Below are positions 9,385-18,117 of a stretch of 64,000 nucleotides of DNA, piece after piece. Source of the stretch: CADEDV01 sp964596345 (GTDB taxonomy: Bacteria; Bacteroidota; Bacteroidia; Chitinophagales; Chitinophagaceae). The stretch is from NCBI GenBank assembly GCA_964596345.1, contig CAZQSZ010000004.1:310001-374000 (forward strand), written 5' to 3'. The position numbers were made by a program, and so were the translations under genes. Position 1 is the stretch's first letter; each line of letters begins with the position of its first letter. The notes beneath the pieces are model-generated. The model was not told the origin of the DNA. It saw nothing but the letters and a program-made list of their open reading frames with translations, and made no database searches.

Positions 9385-10767
9385 TCAGGAGATGTAAGAA
9401 CTGGTTTTTAATTTGGCGGTAAAATGTCTCAGCAAAGGAGCTTCTTCGGTGATGGCTAATCCTTTTATGGCATGTCGGTTCTTAAATACTTCGATGATCA
9501 CTTCCGCCACATAATCAATATGACTTTGGGTGTACACCCTTCTTGGTATAGCGAGACGAACCAATTCCATAGGAGCTGGTACCAGCTTTTTATCTTCATC
9601 GTATTTGCCAAACATCAGGGAACCGATCTCCACGCCACGAATACCACCTTCTGTATATAAGGCACCCACTAAGGCCTGGCCCGGGTATTGGTCTACGGGT
9701 ATATGCGAAAGAAATTCTTTGGCATCCAGGTAAACAGCATGTCCACCTGCCGGTTGCATCACCGGTACATCCGCAGCAATGAGTTTATTGGTGAGATATT
9801 CAATACTGCGGATGCGGTATTGCAGGTAATGTTCCTCCATAACTTCGTTCAACCCTATGGCAATGGCTTCAAGGTCACGGCCCGCCAATCCGCCATAGGT
9901 AGGAAATCCCTCCGTAATCACTAACAGGTTCCGGCATTTCATCGCCAGTGCATCATCATGCATGGCAAGAAAACCACCGATATTGGCAAATGCATCTTTC
10001 TTGGCACTCATGGTGCAGCCATCGGCATGAGAAAAGATTTCCTGCGCAATTGCCTTAACGGGTTTATCCGCATAGCCTTCTTCTCTCTGTTTGATGAAAT
10101 AGGCATTCTCTGCAAAACGGCAGGCATCAATAAAGAGCGGTATCTTGTTTTTTTGACAAACATTTTTTATGGCTCTTATATTTTCCATACTCACCGGTTG
10201 TCCGCCGCCGGAATTATTGGTGATGGTGATAATGACCAGCGGAATATTTGATGCTCCTTTTTGGTCAATTGTTTTTTCCAGCAATGCGATATCCATATTC
10301 CCTTTGAAAGGAGCGGGGACGGAAGGATGTTTTCCTTCTTCGCATAAGCAATCAACGCCTTCAGCACCGGAGAATTCAATATTGGCCCGGGTGGTATCAA
10401 ACAGGGTATTGCTGATAAAATATTTTCCCTTGCCTCCCAGTATGCTGAAGAGAATTTTCTCTGCGGCTCTTCCCTGGTGGGTGGGAATTACCACGGGCAT
10501 GCCGGTGATATCCTGTACCACTTTTTCAAAACGGAAAAAACTCGGGCTGCCTGCATAGGATTCATCTCCTTTCATAATACCGGCCCACTGGTTGCTGCTC
10601 ATGGCACTGGTGCCACTGTCGGTCAGCAGGTCAATTAATACGTCATCGGCATGGATAAGAAAGGGATTGTAACAGGCTTTATCGAGAATGGCTATTCGTT
10701 CTTCTTTTGTATTGAAATAAATGGGTTCTACCGATTTTATTTTAAAGGGTTCAATGATCGTTTTCAT
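9385..10767 (-). CDS. tnaA: Tryptophanase-like PLP enzyme
   Basis: A 460-residue paralogue of the neighbouring lyase. It has the PLP lysine at K257 in MSAKKD, Asp124 in LFDTTR and Ile381 in VEIGS. These are the residues that in tryptophanase replace Thr124 and Arg381 of tyrosine phenol-lyase, so L-tryptophan to indole, pyruvate and ammonia is the likely reaction. The conserved YGGLAGRD and PTHQGR motifs are intact. It is the first gene of the two-gene unit. No TnaC-like leader peptide with a conserved tryptophan was noticed in the 185 bp upstream, which instead hold the terminator of the hyp operon. Confidence 0.88.
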   Translation of the reverse strand: MKTIIEPFKIKSVEPIYFNTKEERIAILDKACYNPFLIHADDVLIDLLTDSGTSAMSSNQWAGIMKGDESYAGSPSFFRFEKVVQDITGMPVVIPTHQGRAAEKILFSILGGKGKYFISNTLFDTTRANIEFSGAEGVDCLCEEGKHPSVPAPFKGNMDIALLEKTIDQKGASNIPLVIITITNNSGGGQPVSMENIRAIKNVCQKNKIPLFIDACRFAENAYFIKQREEGYADKPVKAIAQEIFSHADGCTMSAKKDAFANIGGFLAMHDDALAMKCRNLLVITEGFPTYGGLAGRDLEAIAIGLNEVMEEHYLQYRIRSIEYLTNKLIAADVPVMQPAGGHAVYLDAKEFLSHIPVDQYPGQALVGALYTEGGIRGVEIGSLMFGKYDEDKKLVPAPMELVRLAIPRRVYTQSHIDYVAEVIIEVFKNRHAIKGLAITEEAPLLRHFTAKLKTSSYIS

Positions 10768-10882
10768 GCAAACAGGTTTACCGTATCGCTACGGGTGAAA
10801 AAATGTAAATAGAAGAGGGGAGAAAGCGGGAGGCGATCTGTGATCAGGAAGGTCTGCGTATGATGTTTTTCCAGATGGACAT

Positions 10883-10914
10883 AAAAAAACCTGCCCAAAA
10901 CTAACCCGGACAAG
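10883..10914 (-). terminator. Intrinsic terminator of the hyp operon
   Basis: On the minus strand CTTGTCC pairs with GGGCAGG (two G-T pairs), followed by seven T. It lies about 40 bp past the stop of the DUF1569-like gene, the last gene of the leftward hyp unit. Confidence 0.65.
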
Positions 10915-10952
10915 CTTGTTATAATATGATTATGGTCAGTACAGGCAGCTGA

Positions 10953-11399
10953 TTATACCCCGAACTGCTGTAAATGATGATCAAGATGTTTCCAGGAACC
11001 ACGGCTCCATTGTTCAGGCGTGAGTTTTCCAAAGAAGGGATGCGGGTGACCCGAAAGTGTATCTTCTGAAAACTCGTTGATCATGGTCAGGAGTTTTTGC
11101 CGCTCCTCTTCAAAATTCCGCTGATCAGCTATTTTAAAAGATTTATCAGTAGGCAGGTTTTGCCGGAACGGTTTATCGTTATACAATTGCTCTTTGAAAA
11201 ATGGCCCGAGCAGCCTGATGAAAAAATTACCTTTCAGCTGCTGCCTTCCGATGGCAACCCCGAGGGGCATCTGGCAATGCGTCAGCATCTGTGCCACATC
11301 CATCTTTCCCCATTTCCGTTGTGTGGCGGGTTTTAAGCGATTGATACGTTCAATGATCTCTTGCTTGGCAGCAGGATCAAACAGGCTTTTCACTTCCAT
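10953..11399 (-). CDS. DUF1569 (DinB-like four-helix) family protein
   Basis: A 148-residue cytoplasmic protein starting MEVKSLFD. The features QRKWGKMDVAQMLTHCQ near the N-terminus and WSRGSWKHLDHHLQQFGV at the C-terminus are typical of DUF1569, a relative of the DinB/YfiT metal-binding four-helix bundle fold. Conserved histidines (THCQ, HLDHH) are the probable metal ligands. The upstream in-frame extension would overlap hypE, so the internal ATG at 11399 is chosen. It lies 55 bp past hypE on the same strand and ends at the operon terminator. A role in hydrogenase maturation is not implied by the family. Confidence 0.8.
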   Translation of the reverse strand: MEVKSLFDPAAKQEIIERINRLKPATQRKWGKMDVAQMLTHCQMPLGVAIGRQQLKGNFFIRLLGPFFKEQLYNDKPFRQNLPTDKSFKIADQRNFEEERQKLLTMINEFSEDTLSGHPHPFFGKLTPEQWSRGSWKHLDHHLQQFGV

Positions 11400-11454
11400 A
11401 GTTCTTTTTTTGAAGCCTGCAATATCGTGAATTTTCCAGGGATTGAAACCGGGC

Positions 11455-12492
11455 TCAGCAGATCCTGGGCAACTGCTCACCGGTAAGATAGTTGACCACC
11501 CTTCTGCCACCCACCCGGCTCTTCATCAGTACCTTTCCGGGATGTTCTGCTGTGGCTTCACCGATGATCGCCGCATTTGCTCCGTTCTCATCAGCCCGGA
11601 GTGCAGCAACAAATGATTCTGCAATACTTTTTTTCACCACGGCAATAAACAATCCTTCATTGGCTACATATAAAGGATCCAGGCCCAGCATTTCGCAGGC
11701 GCCTTCCACCTGCTCATCCACCGGGATATTTTTTTGATCCAGTTCAAAACCTAATGATGTCAGTTCAGCTACTTCATTCAATACGGAAGCGACACCACCT
11801 CTTGTCGGATCACGGAGGAATTTGATATCGTTTCCAAAACGATCCAGCAATTTTTCAACAGTATGATTCAGGTTCACGGTATCACTTTCAATGGTAGTTT
11901 CAAATTCGAGCCCTTTTCTCACACTCATGATGGCGATACCATGCGTAGCCAAATTCCCGCTGATGATTACCTGGTCACTGGATTCAATGTTGTTGTGATG
12001 AATATTGGCTTTCGGGTGTATCAAACCGATACCGGAAGTATTGATGAATAGCTTATCGCCCTTACCTCTTTCCACCACTTTCGTGTCGCCGGTAACGATC
12101 TTAATATTCGCTTTTTGGGTAGCTTCTTTTATGCTGACCAGTATCTCCCAAAATTCTTTCATGGTCAATCCTTCTTCAATAATGAATGCAAGGGATAAAT
12201 ATTTAGGAACCGCACCACACATGGCAAGATCATTCACCGTACCGTTGATAGCCAGTTCACCGATATTACCGCCGGGGAAAAAAGCAGGAGTAATAACATA
12301 ACTATCGCTGCTGAAAGCAACGGGGCCGTTCAAGGTGAAACTGGCACCATCATGCTGCTGGTCGAGCAATTCATTTTTCAGGATATCAAAAACGCCGCTT
12401 TGTAAAAGTTGATGCGTAAGTAATCCGCCGCTTCCATGACCCAGGGTGATCACATCAAAATCAAATTTCGGCAGGGGGCAGCTTAATTGCAT
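11455..12492 (-). CDS. hypE: Hydrogenase maturation protein HypE
   Basis: A 345-residue cytoplasmic ATP-dependent dehydratase that converts the thiocarboxamide on its C-terminal cysteine to thiocyanate. With HypF and HypC-HypD it supplies the CN ligands of the NiFe site. The chain ends in PRIC, the carbamoyl-accepting C-terminal motif. The N-terminal GHGSGG and the DPTRGGV loop are PurM/AIR-synthase-type nucleotide-binding features. The start ATG lies 5 bp from the left inverted repeat of the GxxExxY element, so hypE may be separated from the rest of the hyp operon by an insertion. Confidence 0.95.
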   Translation of the reverse strand: MQLSCPLPKFDFDVITLGHGSGGLLTHQLLQSGVFDILKNELLDQQHDGASFTLNGPVAFSSDSYVITPAFFPGGNIGELAINGTVNDLAMCGAVPKYLSLAFIIEEGLTMKEFWEILVSIKEATQKANIKIVTGDTKVVERGKGDKLFINTSGIGLIHPKANIHHNNIESSDQVIISGNLATHGIAIMSVRKGLEFETTIESDTVNLNHTVEKLLDRFGNDIKFLRDPTRGGVASVLNEVAELTSLGFELDQKNIPVDEQVEGACEMLGLDPLYVANEGLFIAVVKKSIAESFVAALRADENGANAAIIGEATAEHPGKVLMKSRVGGRRVVNYLTGEQLPRIC

Positions 12493-12497
12493 GTGAT

Positions 12498-12516
12498 AAC
12501 CATTAAGAAGTTAAGG
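12498..12516 (+). repeat. Left 19-bp inverted repeat of the GxxExxY unit
   Basis: AACCATTAAGAAGTTAAGG; exact reverse complement at 13021-13039. It begins 5 bp upstream of the hypE start codon, inside the probable ribosome-binding region. Confidence 0.85.
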
Positions 12517-12546
12517 GTAGTTAAGGACGGAACTTTTGTTATATGC

Positions 12547-12954
12547 TTAGTCATCCGCTAATTGTTTGAAGTATTCATTGACAAATGGTTTCAGAGATTT
12601 AGTGATATTATCGGTGTAAAAATTAATAAGTAACCCCTGCGGTTTCTTCAGCAGTTTCATATAAGTAAGTAGCTGGGCTTCATGAACCGGCAGTGTATTT
12701 TCTACTGCTTTCAATTCAATGACAATTGCATCATTCACTAACAGGTCCAGTCTTAATTCAGTATCAATAACCTGGTCATCATAAAAAACAGGCACAGCCA
12801 CCTGCTGAATCACGGAATAGCCTCTTTTGCTAAGTTCATGTGTCAGGCATTTTTGATATACACTTTCAAGTAATCCCGGTCCTAAAGCTTTATGAACAGT
12901 AATGGCGCAGCCGGTGATTTCGTATGATAGCTGGGTGATTTGTTTCTTAGTCAT
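12547..12954 (-). CDS. GxxExxY protein (PD-(D/E)XK nuclease-like)
   Basis: A 135-residue protein with the name-giving motif GPGLLESVY near residues 26-34. A nuclease-like core follows: an acidic residue in ELRLDLLV and then IELKAVE, the D-(X)n-E-X-K pattern of the PD-(D/E)XK superfamily. The cellular function of the family is not established. It is on the same strand as the hyp genes but is unrelated to hydrogenase maturation, and it is framed by perfect inverted repeats, which suggests it arrived as a unit. Tolerance of the insertion may reflect read-through transcription of hypE. Confidence 0.88.
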   Translation of the reverse strand: MTKKQITQLSYEITGCAITVHKALGPGLLESVYQKCLTHELSKRGYSVIQQVAVPVFYDDQVIDTELRLDLLVNDAIVIELKAVENTLPVHEAQLLTYMKLLKKPQGLLINFYTDNITKSLKPFVNEYFKQLADD

Positions 12955-13020
12955 AGATGAAGGTTTCCATAAAGATAAATCATTGTAAAATTTACTGTAA
13001 TGAGCCTGTAATCTTAATTT

Positions 13021-13039
13021 CCTTAACTTCTTAATGGTT
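13021..13039 (-). repeat. Right 19-bp inverted repeat of the GxxExxY unit
   Basis: Reverse complement of the left repeat at 12498-12516. It ends 5 bp before the hypD stop codon position (13045). Confidence 0.85.
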
Positions 13040-13044
13040 TAAAA

Positions 13045-14142
13045 TCATACTTGTTCAACAACAGCCGCATAATGATAGTACGCTGCACAGGCACCCTCGC
13101 TGCTGACCATGGGTGCTCCTAAAGGATGTTCAGGTTTACAGGCCGTACCGAAATTCGGGCACTGGAAGGGTTTTTTTAAACCTTTCATGATCGAACCGCT
13201 GATACATGCTTTATTCTCTTCCGCAGCCGGGAGATCCAGCGCAAACTTTACTCTTGCATTGTAGTGTTTATACTGCTCATTCACCTCGTAACCACTTTGC
13301 GGAATCGTACCAATGCCTCTCCACACCCGGTCACTTACTTCAAACACTTCTTCCATGGTTGCCTTGGCCAAACGGTTTCCTTCCCGTTGCACATACCGGG
13401 TGTACTGGTTCTCTACTTTATAGATGCCGTTCTCTAATTGTTGTATCGCCATCAAAATTCCCTGTAAGAGATCAACCGGTTCAAAGCCGGTAATAACAAT
13501 GGGTGTTTTATATTTTTCAGCAACCGGGTAATACTCTTCCATACCCATGATGGTACAAACATGACCTGCGGCCAGGAAGGCATCGATCTGGTTTTCTTCA
13601 TCACTCAACAAGGCTTCCATCGCCGGTGGCACCAGCACATGTGAAGCAAGGATACTGTAATTGGTTATACCACTTTTAAAAGCCTGCACAATACTCAGCG
13701 CATTAGCCGGGGCGGTGGTCTCAAAACCAACAGCAAAGAAAATGACCTCTTTACCAGGATTTTGTTTGGCTAATTGTACGGCTTCCAATGGTGAATACAA
13801 AATGCGGACATCAGTCCCTTCTGCTTTTGCTTCTAATAAACTTTTACCAGAACCGGGCACCCGCAGCATATCACCAAACGAGCAAATGATAACGTCGGGC
13901 TGCATGGCTAAATAAACGGCTTCATCAATGATACTTACCGGTGTCACACAAACAGGGCAGCCGGGGCCATGTACCATCGTGATGGTATCGGGAAGCATAT
14001 CAAGGATGCCATTTTTGACCAGGCTATGCGTTTGCCCGCCACAGATCTCCATCAGCTTCCACGGTTTGGTAGTGATGTGATGGATCTGGTCAACATATTG
14101 TTTTACCAGTTCAGGGTCCCTGTATTCAGTTAGGTATTTCAT
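13045..14142 (-). CDS. hypD: Hydrogenase maturation protein HypD
   Basis: A 365-residue [4Fe-4S] scaffold protein on which, together with HypC, the Fe(CN)2CO moiety is assembled. Family motifs seen: MEICGGQTHS near residue 32, GPGCPVCVTP near residue 80, and the C-terminal cysteine region with CPNFGTACKPEHPLGAPMVSSEG. The start codon overlaps the hypC stop by one base, showing translational coupling. The GxxExxY unit begins immediately after the stop. Confidence 0.96.
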   Translation of the reverse strand: MKYLTEYRDPELVKQYVDQIHHITTKPWKLMEICGGQTHSLVKNGILDMLPDTITMVHGPGCPVCVTPVSIIDEAVYLAMQPDVIICSFGDMLRVPGSGKSLLEAKAEGTDVRILYSPLEAVQLAKQNPGKEVIFFAVGFETTAPANALSIVQAFKSGITNYSILASHVLVPPAMEALLSDEENQIDAFLAAGHVCTIMGMEEYYPVAEKYKTPIVITGFEPVDLLQGILMAIQQLENGIYKVENQYTRYVQREGNRLAKATMEEVFEVSDRVWRGIGTIPQSGYEVNEQYKHYNARVKFALDLPAAEENKACISGSIMKGLKKPFQCPNFGTACKPEHPLGAPMVSSEGACAAYYHYAAVVEQV

Positions 14143-14405
14143 TAATACACTTTTTCGTCGTTACTGATTTCATCCACCTCGCCCATTTGTTTGAGGTATT
14201 CAAAAGTTTGCCGGGCTTCTTCTTCATCAACCACACCGATAGCCACACCAACATGCACCAGCACATAATCCCCGATCCTGGCTTCAGGAACCATCGATAG
14301 ATTGATCTCTTTGCTGATACCACCGAAGGATACTTTTCCCTGGCGGAATGTTTCATCCAGTTGTGCAGTGATCGATAATAGTTTTCCCGGAATTGCAAGA
14401 CACAT
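14142..14405 (-). CDS. hypC: Hydrogenase maturation chaperone HypC
   Basis: An 87-residue OB-fold chaperone starting MCLAIPGK. The N-terminal MC motif supplies the cysteine that holds the iron during transfer from HypD to the large subunit. The conserved DYVLVHVGVAI segment is present. Its stop codon overlaps the hypD start by one base, and it lies 10 bp downstream of hypF. Length is normal for the family. Confidence 0.95.
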   Translation of the reverse strand: MCLAIPGKLLSITAQLDETFRQGKVSFGGISKEINLSMVPEARIGDYVLVHVGVAIGVVDEEEARQTFEYLKQMGEVDEISNDEKVY

Positions 14406-14415
14406 AATTTTCGTT

Positions 14416-16734
14416 TTAGACGTGATTGATCATTTGCAGTTGCTGGCTGTAATTCGTTGTTGTTTGTTCATAAAATTGAGCATAAGCGATCTGCCCGAAA
14501 CTGATACATTCATCATTCGGGCTTAATTGACGGTGGAAGAATAATTCAAAATCATCACCCAGTATTTCAAGGATAAGATCAACTAAGAAAGCATTTTGAA
14601 ATACACCACCGCTAAAAGCGATCTTATGCATACCGGAACGGACCGCAACATTTTTGATCAGGATGGCTAAGGAGACAAAGACTTTTCGGGCCATTAGCTC
14701 CGTATCAACAGCATTTGCCTTATCCATCATCAGCTCTTCGATCAGTACCGACCAGTCGAGCCGGTTCTTATTGATGGCAATTGGATAATAGTCGAAATTT
14801 TTTTCCTTGCAACTGCGGGCAACAGCTTCCAGTTTCATTACTGCTTCCCCTTCATAGGAATTAAAGGACTGAATATTCAGGATAGCAGCAATGCCATCCA
14901 GGAAACGGCCCACACTGGAGGTTAACAGGTTTTGTTGCTGCAATAACAGTTTCAGGTAAAATTCTCTTTCGGCAATAGAGAACTGGCCCTTGATCATCAT
15001 CAGGTGATCAATATTATTCCGCAGTAAAGCCACCGCACTCACCCTTGGTTCCTTACTCATCTTATCGCCCAGCAATTGCGGGAAATAATCAAAGTGCATG
15101 TAGCGGTCAATATCGCCATCTTCCAGCGTAAAGAATTCGCCACCCCATATTTGTTCATCATCGCCGTAGCCGGTTCCATCCCAGGTCACTCCCAGCACTT
15201 TTTCAGTTTTATTCAGCAGGTTGTTCTCTGCTAAGACCGCACAGAAATGTGCTTTATGATGCTGTACCTCCATCACCGGTATATTCCATTCCTGTGCTAA
15301 TTCTTTTCCTGTTTGTGATACAAAATAATTGGGGTGACTGTCAATCAACAGTTGCTGCGGTTGGGTTTTTAATAAACCCAGCAAATGCAGCAATGTATTC
15401 TTATACCCGGATTGTGATTCATAATTGGCCTGGTCGCCTAAAAACTGGCTCACGTATAAATTATGCTGATCAAGAATCGCAAAAGCGCTTTTCATTTCTG
15501 CACCCATCGCCACGATGCAATGATCCGTTTGAAAAGGGGAAGGGAAATAGTTAGGAGCTAATCCCCTGGATCGTCTTAATATAATGGGTTGCTGTTGCTG
15601 ATCGGTGAACTGCAGCACACTGTCATCCTGCGGGGCCACGATCTCCCGTTCAAAACTCACAACAAAATCAGCCTGGTCACAAAGCCAGAGCAATGCTTCT
15701 TCATCGGTATAGATGATTGGGGAACCGCTCAGGTTTCCACTCGTTGCGATCAGTGGCTTGCCCCATTGTACAGCAATCAGGCTTAATAAACCGGTATAAG
15801 GTAATAAAACGCCCAGTTTGTCTAAACCCGGTGCAATATCATGAATACAAACACCGCTTTGAGGTTCTTCTTTTAATTTGCATAGCACAACAGGTGCTAT
15901 TTTTCCTGCCAGGGCTTCTTTTTCTTTATTGGTTAAACAGACATCCCCTTCCATCATTTCGATAGAAGGGTACATCACGGCGAATGGTTTTGCCGGGCGG
16001 TGTTTGCGGTCACGCAGGGTTTGGATAGCCAGTTTTTTGCTGGCATCTGTTATCAATAAGTAGCCGCCAATACCTTTCACGGCAATGATATGCCCGTCTT
16101 CTAATGCCTTATTCACCATGATCAGGATGCACTCGCTGTCACTGCATATTTCTTCTCCCTGGTTATTGTATAAATGCATCGGGATACTGCAAGCAGGACA
16201 GGAATTCGTCTGGCTGTAATGCCGCTGATCGTGTATATCATTATATTCAGCGGAACAATGCGAACACATCGTTAGTGCTGCCATCGTGGTATGTTCCCGG
16301 TCATAAGGAAGGGATGTGGTAATAGAATACCTCGGGCCGCATTCCAGGCAGGTAGTGAAGGGATATTGATACCGCTGGTTAGTAGTATCGGTTATTTCAG
16401 TTAAGCAATGGGAGCAAATAGCAATATCCGGGGTCAGTAAAAGATCGGGTTTAGCAGAAGCATCACTTTCCCGGATACTAAAATCAGTAAAAAGTTCATC
16501 AGCCACTTTCGTCATTGCATGGCTGCGGATAATCGCATTGGCAGGAGGGGTACTGGTTAGTTTTTCATAAAATAGTGAAGCTTCTTTTTTGGTAGCCGTA
16601 AATCTTATATGAACCCCATCGTTGCCATTGCTCACCCATCCTTTGAGCTGCATCGACTCAGCCAACCGGCATACAAAGGGCCGGAAACCGACTCCCTGTA
16701 CCAATCCCCCGATATGGATATGATAAGTGTTCAT
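14416..16734 (-). CDS. hypF: Carbamoyltransferase HypF
   Basis: A 772-residue enzyme that makes a carbamoyl adenylate from carbamoyl phosphate and ATP and transfers the carbamoyl group to the HypE C-terminal cysteine. Domains in order: acylphosphatase-like (residues 1-90, GGLVQGVGFRPFVCRL), two zinc-finger-like CxxC pairs (CSHC with CLEC, then CSHC with CPAC, about residues 110-190), YrdC-like (about 200-390) and a Kae1-like C-terminal domain with the metal-binding histidines in VQHHKAHF near residue 490. All expected parts are intact. Confidence 0.96.
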   Translation of the reverse strand: MNTYHIHIGGLVQGVGFRPFVCRLAESMQLKGWVSNGNDGVHIRFTATKKEASLFYEKLTSTPPANAIIRSHAMTKVADELFTDFSIRESDASAKPDLLLTPDIAICSHCLTEITDTTNQRYQYPFTTCLECGPRYSITTSLPYDREHTTMAALTMCSHCSAEYNDIHDQRHYSQTNSCPACSIPMHLYNNQGEEICSDSECILIMVNKALEDGHIIAVKGIGGYLLITDASKKLAIQTLRDRKHRPAKPFAVMYPSIEMMEGDVCLTNKEKEALAGKIAPVVLCKLKEEPQSGVCIHDIAPGLDKLGVLLPYTGLLSLIAVQWGKPLIATSGNLSGSPIIYTDEEALLWLCDQADFVVSFEREIVAPQDDSVLQFTDQQQQPIILRRSRGLAPNYFPSPFQTDHCIVAMGAEMKSAFAILDQHNLYVSQFLGDQANYESQSGYKNTLLHLLGLLKTQPQQLLIDSHPNYFVSQTGKELAQEWNIPVMEVQHHKAHFCAVLAENNLLNKTEKVLGVTWDGTGYGDDEQIWGGEFFTLEDGDIDRYMHFDYFPQLLGDKMSKEPRVSAVALLRNNIDHLMMIKGQFSIAEREFYLKLLLQQQNLLTSSVGRFLDGIAAILNIQSFNSYEGEAVMKLEAVARSCKEKNFDYYPIAINKNRLDWSVLIEELMMDKANAVDTELMARKVFVSLAILIKNVAVRSGMHKIAFSGGVFQNAFLVDLILEILGDDFELFFHRQLSPNDECISFGQIAYAQFYEQTTTNYSQQLQMINHV

Positions 16735-16764
16735 GACAGTTAATAATATAGCTACCGGTCAACT

Positions 16765-17541
16765 TTATACGGTTTCAGGGACAGGAACTTTTGCTTTCAG
16801 CCATTGGTACCAGCCGGATAAACCTTCTCCGCTCGTGCAACTTACTTCAATAAATTCCAGTGTGGGATTCACCTGTCTTGCATACTCTTTTACTTTATCC
16901 AGGCTAAAAGGAACATAGGGCAGCAGGTCAACTTTATTAATGATACACAGGGTGGAGCTATGGAACATATCCGGGTACTTGACCGGTTTATCATCCCCTT
17001 CTGTTACACTGATGATCACCACTCTTTCTTTTTCTCCCAAATCAAACATAGCCGGGCAAACCAGGTTACCGACATTCTCAATGAACAGTACTGCATTTTC
17101 CACCGGCTTCATGCCCTGCAGGGCATGTAAGATCATATGCGCATCCAGGTGACATCCTTTGCCGGTATTGATCTGTGCCACTTTAGTTCCGGTGGCATGA
17201 ATACGGTCAGCATCTCTTGTTGTTTGCTGATCACCTTCGATGACATAAAAAGGAAATTCGCCTTTCATATCCGTCAGTGTTCTTTCGAGCAACGAAGTTT
17301 TTCCTGAACCGGGAGAGCTGACCAGGTTAAGGGCTAAAATATTTTTTGCATCAAAATAACCCCGGTTGCGCTGGGCCAGCAGGTTATTCTCCTGCAGTAT
17401 ATCTTTTTCTACTGCAACAATGGTTTTGCCATGTGAATGGGAGTGATCATGATCCTGTGAATGATCATGAGGATGGTTGTGTTCACCAATATGTTGAATG
17501 GAACTTGAAGCATTGGAATCGCATCCGCAGGTTGCACACAT
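16765..17541 (-). CDS. hypB: Hydrogenase nickel-incorporation GTPase HypB
   Basis: A 258-residue SIMIBI-class GTPase that delivers nickel to the large subunit precursor with HypA. The N-terminal metal-binding motif CATCGCD is followed by a histidine-rich tract (residues about 17-38, mostly H, D and S) that could store nickel. The P-loop is SSPGSGKTS near residue 75. Nickel-site cysteine and histidine residues are visible in NTGKGCHLDAH, and guanine specificity in NKVDLL. It lies 27 bp downstream of hypA and 30 bp upstream of hypF. Confidence 0.96.
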   Translation of the reverse strand: MCATCGCDSNASSSIQHIGEHNHPHDHSQDHDHSHSHGKTIVAVEKDILQENNLLAQRNRGYFDAKNILALNLVSSPGSGKTSLLERTLTDMKGEFPFYVIEGDQQTTRDADRIHATGTKVAQINTGKGCHLDAHMILHALQGMKPVENAVLFIENVGNLVCPAMFDLGEKERVVIISVTEGDDKPVKYPDMFHSSTLCIINKVDLLPYVPFSLDKVKEYARQVNPTLEFIEVSCTSGEGLSGWYQWLKAKVPVPETV

Positions 17542-17568
17542 AAAATGAGTTTAAGTTGGGTTATCGTT

Positions 17569-17910
17569 TCAGTTAATGACCAGTGATTTTACTCTCAGCT
17601 CTTTTCCTTTTAGTATGGTTATAAAATGATGACCGCACACAGGGCAGGGCTTATACAATTGGTGCATCGGGAAAACCGCTTCACAATCCATACACATTCC
17701 TTCACCGGGTATATGGGTAACGATCCGGGCGGCTCCTTCCAGTTTAGTAGATTTTACCGCCTGCTGCCAGGCAAAATCAAAAGCCGGCATATCAATACCG
17801 CTCAGTTCGCCGATCTCTAATTCTATTTCATCTATCTGCACAGCATTATTCTTCGCTGATTCTTTTTCAGCAATATCCAGGACACTCATTACGATGGATA
17901 ACTCATGCAT
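17569..17910 (-). CDS. hypA: Hydrogenase nickel-incorporation protein HypA
   Basis: A 113-residue metallochaperone starting MHELSI; the N-terminal MHE binds nickel. The zinc site is built from CMDC near residue 73 and CPVC near residue 89. It works with HypB. It starts 3 bp downstream of the small His-rich membrane protein gene, so both are probably co-transcribed. Confidence 0.95.
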   Translation of the reverse strand: MHELSIVMSVLDIAEKESAKNNAVQIDEIELEIGELSGIDMPAFDFAWQQAVKSTKLEGAARIVTHIPGEGMCMDCEAVFPMHQLYKPCPVCGHHFITILKGKELRVKSLVIN

Positions 17911-17913
17911 AGA

Positions 17914-18117
17914 TCATTTATTGGCTGTCGCTTTCCGGAAGCGGTTCACCAGCAAAACAACCACAGCAATGCCAGCTACCAAAGCAATAATATGTTCTGG
18001 CTCTACAAAATAGTGGGTGATCGTATATCCTCCGTGTGTATGATCACCATGACCTTCATGGGCAAATGCGGCAGGCATTGCTGCGAATGTTATAATAAAA
18101 GACATGAACCTCTTCAT
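17914..18117 (-). CDS. Small His-rich membrane protein heading the hyp operon
   Basis: A 67-residue protein: an N-terminal signal-like segment to AFA (about residue 19), then a periplasmic stretch HEGHGDHTHGGYTITHYF with six or more histidines, then one membrane helix (IIALVAGIAVVVLLV, about residues 43-58) and a positively charged tail. The HEGHGDH start after a signal sequence recalls the metal-binding start of HupE/UreJ nickel permeases, but the remaining helices of that family are missing. It is the first gene of the leftward hyp unit, 3 bp before hypA, so a role in nickel binding near the membrane is plausible but unproven. Confidence 0.75.
   Translation of the reverse strand: MKRFMSFIITFAAMPAAFAHEGHGDHTHGGYTITHYFVEPEHIIALVAGIAVVVLLVNRFRKATANK

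Larger units (their letters stand above)
12498..13039. mobile_element. Candidate mobile unit: GxxExxY gene within 19-bp inverted repeats
   Basis: AACCATTAAGAAGTTAAGG at 12498-12516 and its exact reverse complement at 13021-13039 bound a 542-bp segment that carries a single gene. The segment lies between hypD and hypE, which otherwise form a continuous leftward operon. Beyond the perfect 19 bp both arms continue into similar TTAAG-rich sequence. No transposase is present, so any movement would need help from elsewhere. The function of the unit is inferred. Confidence 0.65.

Noticed and set aside
10768..10952. TnaC-like leader peptide upstream of the tryptophanase gene
   Set aside because: No short frame with a suitable tryptophan and start was found; the region holds the terminator of the facing unit.
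14126..14398. 90-residue frame overlapping hypC on the minus strand
   Set aside because: It is out of frame with hypC, which carries the family motif MCLAIPG.
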